From positions 1 through 40,553 of the forward strand of contig JALJEE010000638.1 in assembly GCA_023231475.1 (NCBI GenBank): 40,553 bases of DNA. The letters run 5' to 3'. A program made the translations under genes and the position numbers. The notes under the pieces were generated by a model. That model saw nothing but the letters and a program-made list of their open reading frames with translations. It was not told where the DNA came from and made no database searches. The stretch is from Seison nebaliae. Lineage: Eukaryota; Rotifera; Pararotatoria; Seisonacea; Seisonidae. Shown here piece after piece: positions 33,694 through 40,553 of the stretch. Position 1 is the stretch's first letter. Every line of letters starts with the position of its first letter.

Positions 33694-35511
33694 ATGGAAA
33701 AGATTGAAAATAAGTTAGAAGGAGAAAAAATTCTTCAAAAGGATTTAGTTAATTATGGTACTTCAACAGAACCGGTCGAATTGGAGAGGAGTATTGGATT
33801 ACTATCAGCGATCAGTATTGTCTTGGGAATTATCGTAGGTTTAATAATTCATTCAGCGATATAATTAAATGATGTTAAGGTACCGGAATATTCATTCAAC
33901 CAGCAGGTGTTGTACAATATTCGGGTTCTGTTGGTGAGTCATTAATAATATGGTTTCTATGTGGCATATTCTCCCTTGTCGGTTTAATATCTTTTGATAT
34001 ATAAATTGAATAATAGATAGTACCTGTTTTAGGTGCTCTTTGTTATGTTGAATTGGGAACGCAGATAAATGAAAGTGGATCCGAATATATTTATTTACAT
34101 CATGCATTCGTTGAAGGGGACCAGTCGGTAACTCAAAACAAATGGGGTTAGTTCGATTAGATATATGAGAGATTTGTAAAATAAGAGATTAGCCCGATTT
34201 CCCGCATTCCTCTATCAATGGGTTGCTATTCTCATAGCCAAACCGTCTTTTGTTGGTGTTGTTGCTATGGTGTTTGGAGAATATTTCATACAACTATTCA
34301 CTACTCGAAAGATGATTTGGATAACAAAATTAATTGCAATAATTTTAATATGTTAATAATATTAATGAATAATTTAATGATAGAATATTCTGGTGTAGCT
34401 CTTCTCACTCTCATTAATAGTGTAAGTATGAAATTAGTTGAACATTTTCAGAATATCACAACAATTATAAAAATGTTTGCCGTTCTTACTGTTATTATTG
34501 GTGGTGGTGTACTAATAATAAAAGGTCACACTGAAATTCTCCAAAGTGGATTTACCAATTCCACCATGGACGGTTTGCAACTTTCTGTGGCACTATCAAA
34601 TGGTTTGTGGGCGTATGATGGTTGGAATAATCTAAATATGATAGTAGGTGAATTAAAAGAGCCACAACGTACTTTACCTATCGCCCTAATCATTGGTTTG
34701 CCCATAGTGATACTGATCTTCATGTTAATGAATGTTTCATATTTCACTTTGTTTACACCGTCGGAAATAATGAAGTTAGATATCATTGGAGTGGCATGGG
34801 CTAATAAAATATTGGGTGAAAAGATGGGATGGTTGATGCCTCTATTCATCTGCATTTCAGCAATCGGTTCATGTAACGCAACTATTTTGGGAAATTCCAG
34901 GTTTCTACTTTTTTTTCAATTGAATGAACAGAATATAAATCATAATTTGTAGAATTGTATATATCAGTGCCACAAAAGGCGACATGATAAGTCTATTTGG
35001 AATGATCCATGTCAAATTCCGTACACCATTACCAGCAATCATTCTCCAGGTTAATATCGAAATATCTTCTCACATAACTGATTGTCATTTCCAGAGTTCC
35101 ATTACCGTTCTTATGATACTGCTAACTGATTTAAATGATATGATTCAATTAGCTATGTTTACAATGTGGATATTTTATGGATTAACTTTCTTCTGTATCA
35201 TATGGATGCGTTGGACGAAACCAGAAGAAACACGACCTTTTAAAGTTTGTAGTTTATTTTGAATTAGTTCAATTTTCGATTTACAGATACCTCTCATTCT
35301 TCCAATAATTGCGGTCTTCTTCAGTATTTTTATAGTTGGGGGACCTCTAATTTACAATCCCAACGTCAGTCATTTAATCAGCATATTGATCATGTTGAGT
35401 AGTCTCACAGCATTTATTCCATTCATCATTTGGGAAAAACGAATTTCTTGTTTCGAAAAAGTGACAAATATCTTAAAAAATTTATTCCAATTGGAGTTTC
35501 CACATAGTTAA
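33694..35511 (+). CDS. LAT-type amino-acid transporter (SLC7 light chain), copy 2
   Basis: Tandem paralogue of the preceding gene, 497 residues. Exons are 33694-33838, 33880-33981, 34033-34146, 34193-34351, 34399-34900, 34953-35049, 35095-35244 and 35287-35511; all seven donors are GTT. Exons 2, 3, 5, 6, 7 and 8 have exactly the lengths of copy 1 (102, 114, 502, 97, 150 and 225 nt) and every intron is in the same phase, while the protein has diverged substantially. TM1 reads [11 protein letters not shown], with Thr where copy 1 has Ser in the substrate-binding [25 protein letters not shown] and [13 protein letters not shown] are conserved. The TM3-TM4 loop ([17 protein letters not shown]) again lacks the heavy-chain cysteine. 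The acceptor of exon 5 is the GTGTAG at 34393-34398; the nearer AG would give an immediate stop. Confidence 0.92.
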
Positions 35512-35768
35512 CTTAAATGTATTTCTGTTCTATTAAAAATGATTCATCAAATAATATGGTTCTAATTAATTTAAACTTTAGTTTAAATTAAAGTTAAAAT
35601 TATTTTCAATGGTAACCATTACAAAACGTACAAAATAGTTAAATATTCAATTCAATTCTAACTAATTTGAAATTTTTATTAAAATAATTGAACAAATTTT
35701 TTTTCTCTTTGAACATAATTTTTATTTCTATAATTTTTATAATCATAAATTAAAATAGATTATTCATT

Positions 35769-37307
35769 TCAAGAAATCAAACTATCATCCTTATACATTA
35801 TCTGGTTGTTGATCTTTCCTAAAATTTTACGTGTTTCAATTACTTTATTCTTTTCGTTGAGAACAACTGTATAAAGTTTTCGATATGAAAAATATGAAAA
35901 ATATAATTTTAAATCTTCCACCGCAAAAACGAAATCATTATCTAATATATACCATGCATCTCCAATTAAATTCTTCACTAAAGCGTACGAATGTCCATAA
36001 GAATTGCAAATTTCGTGCACACTCGATAGAAGATCAGATGTTAGATCATTGATCAATTCCATCATAGCGTCCTTCTTCAACTTATTTAATCGTCTGATTT
36101 TTATTTCTAACATAAAATATTTAATGAAACTATTAACATAGCCATTTTTAACGTCATCGTCAATTTGATATGGTCTCTTTTGTGTACTAAAACCGGCAGC
36201 AGCTGGTGATAATCCGATTCCCGATATTTCGTAGAGAATTTCAGGAAATTGTGGTAATCTAACAGCTGAATCAATATCGATATTTGGATGCATTGTAATA
36301 GATTTAGCTAGAATTTGGAATTTTGGTCGATTTATTGGCGGAACATAACTATCAAAATCCATTTTTATATCGAACAAATTCGAATTGATAAATGTTCGCA
36401 AATTCGCTACATCCGAATTATGAATTCCCATTTCTAAATAATTCGTGTAGACTTCATAGAATTGCATTACAATAATCGATGGTGTTATTGTCAAATTGAT
36501 TAGTGTAGATTTGAAATCAGATAAATCAGAAATGTTCTCTATATATGTGACGGGAGATAGATCATCGAGAAATTGGTAAGTGAAAGAAATATAAGCGAGA
36601 TCGAACAATTCTGAATAAGAATCGAAGTCATTCTCATTCATAGGGATCGTTCTGCTACATCTTTCACTTCTATTACAAATGAAATCAGTTTGATCGATAA
36701 TTTTATGGAAAAACTGGTGAATAATATTATTTTCATTAGTTGATGCTGCCATTATGGAATTCCACGAATTGAATTTCGTAATATTTGTTTTATGCGGAAT
36801 TGGAAGTGGATCTTCTATTTTTTCATTAAATCTTAACGAAGTCTCTAATAAATGTGGATTAGCATGTGTTATACTTCTCAAATTATGAAAAGAATATGCG
36901 CCTTCTGGTTTCGTACAATTCTCATAATGATCATGAATAAGACTCGTTGATTGGAGCATTGAATGTACCAGGAAATATCCTTCGTTATATTTAGAGACGA
37001 GTGAACTGACATCAATAATCGAACCATTCTTCACAACAATCTCATCGACCGCCTGATGGATTGCTGAAAGACGTTTACAAAAATTTTCATCGATCTTCAC
37101 CTTCTCATACAAAATGTTCATGATCAATGGAGATGATTGCAACAGAAATTGTCCAACTAAACTCAAACAGATATTATCTTTATTAAGTCCCCCATTTGGT
37201 ACGTAGAATCTATTTTGGGATTTTGCAAATTTCATTTTAAAATATAAACTGTTCCCACAATCCATATAATCACTATGACTAATTATGTTAAACAAAGTAA
37301 GATTCAT
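35769..37307 (-). CDS. Unrecognised 512-residue protein, single exon
   Basis: I do not recognise this protein. The frame is open for 512 codons from an ATG at 37307 in DNA where chance frames rarely exceed 100 codons, so it is almost certainly coding. There is no signal peptide or clear membrane helix. Composition suggests a soluble, mostly helical protein rich in Asn, Asp, Ile and Ser, with scattered cysteines. The most structured-looking part is near residues 365-400: EISGIGLSPAAAGFSTQKRP, with a glycine/alanine turn, then a helical segment containing IKYFMLEIKIRRLNKLKK. Lack of introns is unusual here, though the RSKR-like and OTU genes share it. It could be a lineage-specific host gene or a sequence acquired from elsewhere, including a virus; nothing seen decides between these. 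It lies convergent to LAT copy 2 and upstream of the ZP-module gene on the same strand. Confidence 0.8.
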   Translation of the reverse strand: MNLTLFNIISHSDYMDCGNSLYFKMKFAKSQNRFYVPNGGLNKDNICLSLVGQFLLQSSPLIMNILYEKVKIDENFCKRLSAIHQAVDEIVVKNGSIIDVSSLVSKYNEGYFLVHSMLQSTSLIHDHYENCTKPEGAYSFHNLRSITHANPHLLETSLRFNEKIEDPLPIPHKTNITKFNSWNSIMAASTNENNIIHQFFHKIIDQTDFICNRSERCSRTIPMNENDFDSYSELFDLAYISFTYQFLDDLSPVTYIENISDLSDFKSTLINLTITPSIIVMQFYEVYTNYLEMGIHNSDVANLRTFINSNLFDIKMDFDSYVPPINRPKFQILAKSITMHPNIDIDSAVRLPQFPEILYEISGIGLSPAAAGFSTQKRPYQIDDDVKNGYVNSFIKYFMLEIKIRRLNKLKKDAMMELINDLTSDLLSSVHEICNSYGHSYALVKNLIGDAWYILDNDFVFAVEDLKLYFSYFSYRKLYTVVLNEKNKVIETRKILGKINNQIMYKDDSLIS

Positions 37308-37612
37308 GACTTACTTTTTTCTACAACAATAAACCAACAAATTTTTTCCTAAAATTTTGATTTACCAAACAAAGAAACAGTAAACAAATTGAAAAAAAAC
37401 CGAAATAATATAGTTCTTTTATTTTATCTAATGGAAGAGAACTAAATACATATCAGAATTGAACAAACTCCACAACTCTCATTTTAAATGAAATATTTGA
37501 ATATTTCTTTTCGAGAAAAGATCTCAATTTCAAATAGAAAAAACTTTCCTGTAATAGTTTTTGGAAAAATTTCGAATAATCAATAATTTATTTTTCTGAT
37601 AGATATAATTTC
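37308..37612. other. Short spacer
   Basis: AT-rich. It should contain the promoter of the 512-residue orphan and the 3' UTR of the first ZP gene. Nothing else is seen. Confidence 0.5.
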
Positions 37613-38581
37613 TTATAAAGTTCTTTGAATTTCCTGTTTGACCCTTCGAATCATTTTTGGATTATTGTCATCGCCCAAATTAGTGACAACACTCACTTCA
37701 CATCTGAAGGAAACATATCCGTCAGCGAATTTAAAACCGTCAAATTTCATTTGAATCTCATTTTTATTAAAACCATCATCTTTCTCAAAATTTATAACGC
37801 CCCCAAACTCTCTAAATTGGAATAAAATTTGAAATTTTCAAAGAAATTCAACTTCAGATTTTTAAAATCTTCATCGCTTTCATACGTATCCGGTGCGGCC
37901 AAACATTCTGCTTCACATTTTAACTTCTCACATGTATCTGAATGAAAATTAATTGAAATTTCACAACTGTAAAGGACAAACCTCCTAATAAAATTTGTTC
38001 AACATTTAAAGTGATGACCATTCGATCACCAACGAGAATTTTATTCGCCACTTCCTCTCCACCTTCTTTTTTTATAGTCATATCGATCTGAAAAACAACT
38101 TTGTCCTCTTTGTTGATGAAACTTTCGTCGTTAATTCTACAGAAGAAATAAATTTAGTAGATTTTTTTGTTAAATGATTTTCTACCTGACATTTTCCGTC
38201 TTCTCAATTTCACCAAAACCATCCTTACACATGATTTTGAAGGATAAATTTTTCGATTGGATTTCATGATAGAAGTAAATATAAGCCACTTTCGTAGTAC
38301 CCTTTGAAGCAGCATCAACACATTTTTCTTCGGGCACTATTACCTCACCTTCTACTACTATTCCTTGACTGCATGACGTGGCTTCAGCGTCACCTGGTGT
38401 AAAATGATAATTGTATCCTTTTAGATCATCACTGGGAACAATTTTCATTTCCTGGTCACATATTACAGAAACATTCTTCGTTTTCTTCTCAGCTGACAAT
38501 CGATATTTAATAAGAACAAAATAAAAAAGAACCGTTAACAAAAAAAACTATAAGAATAAAAAGGAAGATTAATCTTGCCAT
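37613..38581 (-). CDS. Secreted ZP-module protein, copy A
   Basis: A small secreted protein, 264 residues, essentially one zona pellucida (ZP) module. Exons are 38533-38581, 38186-38492, 37982-38136, 37853-37937 and 37613-37811; donors are GTTCTT, GTAGAA, GTTTGT and GTTGAA. MARLIFLFILIVFFVNA is a signal peptide split by intron 1. The mature part has eight cysteines, the classic ZP number: four in the ZP-N half (SVICDQ, TSCSQG, EEKCVD, KIMCKD) and four in the ZP-C half (DTCEKLKCEAEC, SFRCEV). Typical ZP-C wording is KILVGDRMVITL (family: vGDxvxL) and FDGFKFADGYVSFRCEV (family: FKFpdsssVyFxC). It ends in a basic RRVKQEIQ tail without a transmembrane or GPI segment, so it is probably secreted and may polymerise into matrix or cuticle. 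It is paralogous to copy B at 39581. Confidence 0.75.
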
Positions 38582-39580
38582 TCTCTTTAAACAAAACCGA
38601 CAAATGTCAAAATAACCGGTTTAAATCATCATTTAATATCACTGCATATTTATAATATTTATTTAGCTGGAGGTTTTTTGCTTATTCAGCTTGTTCTGTT
38701 CCCTTCAAACTAAAATTTTTTTAAGTCCTCATAAAAGATAAATTGGAAAAAAGACAAACATGACCACCAAAAGGACGTGAAGAAGATGATTCGCTTTCTT
38801 TTTTTTTCTTAATTATTTAATGAACTTAATTAATTTTATCGATAAATTATTCTATTATTGAATGAATTAAGTTCAAAGAATTAACGGTTTTATTATCATT
38901 GAGTAGTCGTAATCATAATGTGACGATTAGGCACAATAAGTCGTAACATATGTGGAAGATTTGAAATAACGTCCATCTATTTATCATATCAATAAATTTT
39001 ATACAGAAATTAGAACTCCCTTTTCATAGAGTCCGATTAACAACCAAAAAAGTCCACATTGGTTACACTATGAGTTATATTTATTGGAAGTTTTCCACTC
39101 GTTTTATGTCGTTTTTAGCTGAATTGTTTCGTTGAACTTTTATTATAGTACGTTTAATATTTCAATAGAATATTAAGAATACTATTTCATATAATAGATT
39201 CTATTCGGTAATAGAACATATTATTAGTCTTTTATTCAGTCAAAAATTCTATCAAACATTCATATTGTTTGGGAATGTTCTTTATTAAAAAAATGCAGTT
39301 ATCAATCACAGAAATATTGGAGAAACTGGTCAATTTGTTAACATACCATATCATCAATTTATATCATTACATAATATAATCAATATATTAATATATGTAA
39401 TTAAAAGATTTTTCATTTTAAATTTAATGACAAATTTTCTGAATTTATGGTAAATGTAAATTGTCAATGAGAAATGAACAATATGAAGATTATACTTTCT
39501 TCAAAAAAATATTCTTCTTCAAATATTCATATTGTATTAGATCGCGTTGAAATAACAATCTTGGTTTATAATCGGGGTTG
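38582..39580. other. 1-kb spacer between the ZP-module genes
   Basis: AT-rich. It should hold the copy A promoter and the copy B 3' UTR. No gene, repeat or RNA is seen. Confidence 0.5.
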
Positions 39581-40519
39581 TTATAATACCTTTTGTACTG
39601 TTTGTTTAATTCTTCGTACGTTTTTTGGGCTTACTCTTGTACCTTCAACGTCCTTAGCTGGGAGATCCACCTCACATTTAAATACGCTATTTTGATCAGG
39701 AAACTTAAAACCGTCAAATCTCATTGTTATTTTATTTTCGTCGAAATTTTCGTCTTCTTCATAATTTATAGCATCATACTCACTAAATTGGAATAAACGG
39801 GTAGTATTAAAATTTTTTATATTTAGATAATTAAATGACTGATAACCTTAATTTTTTATAATCATCTTCGTTAACATTTCCAAGATCTTTCTCTGCACTT
39901 ATAGGAGCTACCATACATACTGCTCCGCACTCTAACTTTTCACATGACTCTAATAATGTAAATGGTTAATATTAAAATTAATTTCAAAACAAACTCTTTA
40001 ATACATTTTCGTCCACAGTTAAAGTTATTTGCATGCGGTCGCCAACCATAATTGCCTCATCTCCTGCACGTTCTGAAGCACTTTCAGAAATCTTAGAAAT
40101 TGTCATTTCTATTTTAAAGTCAACTTTGGTTTCCACTTTATCATAAATCTCATCCGCAACTCTTAACGTAAGGAAAATTTGAAGAATTAATGATAAATGA
40201 TGTCACTTTATATCTGAGTACTTGTCAACAGTTCCAAATCCATTTTTACATGTTACTTTGAAAGATAGCTCTTTCGTTTGTATTATTTGTTTTTCGTAAA
40301 AATAAACATGTGCCACTTTGCTGTTCTCCTTACCATCAGTAATACAGTTTACGTCCACAATAATCTTACCATCATTTACCGGTGAATCTTTGCCCTTACA
40401 TATATTTGTTGTATCATTTTGTTTCACAAATTGAAAACCAAGACCTTTAAGTTCTCCTGTTGGGGTAAGTGTCATGTTCTGATTACAAGTTACATTAACA
40501 CCGTACTTCGGTTCCTCAC
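39581..40519 (-). CDS. Secreted ZP-module protein, copy B, 5' exon beyond the window
   Basis: Paralogue of copy A with the same exon pattern: 40207-40519, 39995-40161, 39847-39949 and 39581-39782, donors GTGACA, GTTTGT and GTTATC. The exon carrying the signal peptide lies beyond the right edge; the visible part begins at an acceptor (TTGACAG) in phase 1. All eight cysteines are conserved in order (VTCNQ, NICKG, VNCIT, VTCKN, KSCEKLEC, AVC, FKCEV). The ZP-C half has IMVGDRMQITL and FDGFKFPDQNSVFKCEV, closer to the family consensus than copy A. The tail RRIKQTVQKVL again ends without a membrane anchor. The copies have diverged strongly outside the cysteine framework, so the duplication is not recent. 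Confidence 0.75.
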
Positions 40520-40553
40520 CTGTCAATAGTCAATTAAATCAAATTTGAAAATG

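Noticed and set aside
34381-34384. Nearer AG acceptor (GATAG) before exon 5 of LAT copy 2
   Set aside because: It creates an immediate TAA. The GTGTAG 14 bp later keeps frame and reproduces the 502-nt exon of copy 1.
34526-34855. 109-codon antisense frame in LAT copy 2
   Set aside because: It lies entirely opposite the conserved exon 5 of the transporter and has no features of its own.
35769-37307. Calling the 512-residue orphan an endogenous viral gene
   Set aside because: Length and lack of introns would allow it, but no motif I can name points to a viral family, so I left it unassigned.
39474-39796. Plus-strand frames opposite the ZP copy B 3' exons
   Set aside because: Antisense shadows of the ZP-C coding region.
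1-40553. tRNA, rRNA, CRISPR and bacterial-style operon or ribosome-binding features
   Set aside because: No tRNA B-box-like sequence outside coding regions, no regularly spaced repeats, and the gene structure is plainly eukaryotic.

Overview
The window is AT-rich animal nuclear DNA. It holds about fifteen recognisable genes, nearly all split by very short introns (38-66 nt). The gene set is metazoan: a WRPW-tailed HES repressor, a TASK-type two-pore potassium channel, SLC7 light-chain amino-acid transporters, secreted ZP-module proteins, an RSKR-like kinase, a BAG6-like ubiquitin-domain protein and GMP reductase. The EVG1/UPF0193 homologue and the RSKR-like kinase fit a ciliated bilaterian with a compact genome better than a fly or nematode. 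A small-genome spiralian (for example an orthonectid) is one guess, at low confidence. The most unusual feature is splicing. Of 52 introns reconstructed from reading frame and homology, 47 begin with GTT rather than the usual GTA/GTG. Acceptors look ordinary.

Layout, left to right. At 1-706 is the 3' end of an interrupted hAT transposase, followed by short repeats. At 1169-2000 is a type I membrane protein whose basic tail is six tandem 19-residue repeats. At 2121-3157 (minus) is a HES factor, with about 6 kb of gene-free DNA upstream. From 9408 to 14958 three minus-strand genes follow: a PQ-loop protein (SLC66A2-like), CDK7 and an intronless RSKR-like kinase. At 17025-17541 is mitochondrial ribosomal protein bS6m, missed by a simple ORF scan, convergent with a TASK-like K2P channel (17904-19671).

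The stretch 19.7-23.4 kb holds only weak candidates for small secreted proteins. From 23448 to 25735 are EVG1 (seven tiny exons) and GMP reductase (five exons) head to tail. At 27251-28117 is an intronless OTU-domain protein, convergent with the BAG6-like gene (28290-29660).

The right third has a tandem pair of LAT-type transporters (31352-33207 and 33694-35511) with identical intron positions, an intronless 512-residue orphan (35769-37307, minus), and a tandem pair of secreted ZP-module genes (37613-38581, and 39581 to the right edge, where the first exon is cut off).

The genes do not form one pathway. They cover transcription (HES, CDK7), membrane transport (K2P, LAT pair, PQ-loop), purine metabolism (GMPR), protein quality control (BAG6-like, OTU), mitochondrial translation (bS6m), a probable ciliary protein (EVG1) and extracellular matrix (ZP pair). 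I saw no tRNA, rRNA, CRISPR or viral element that I could support. Exon coordinates come from hand splicing with phase checks and have no transcript support.
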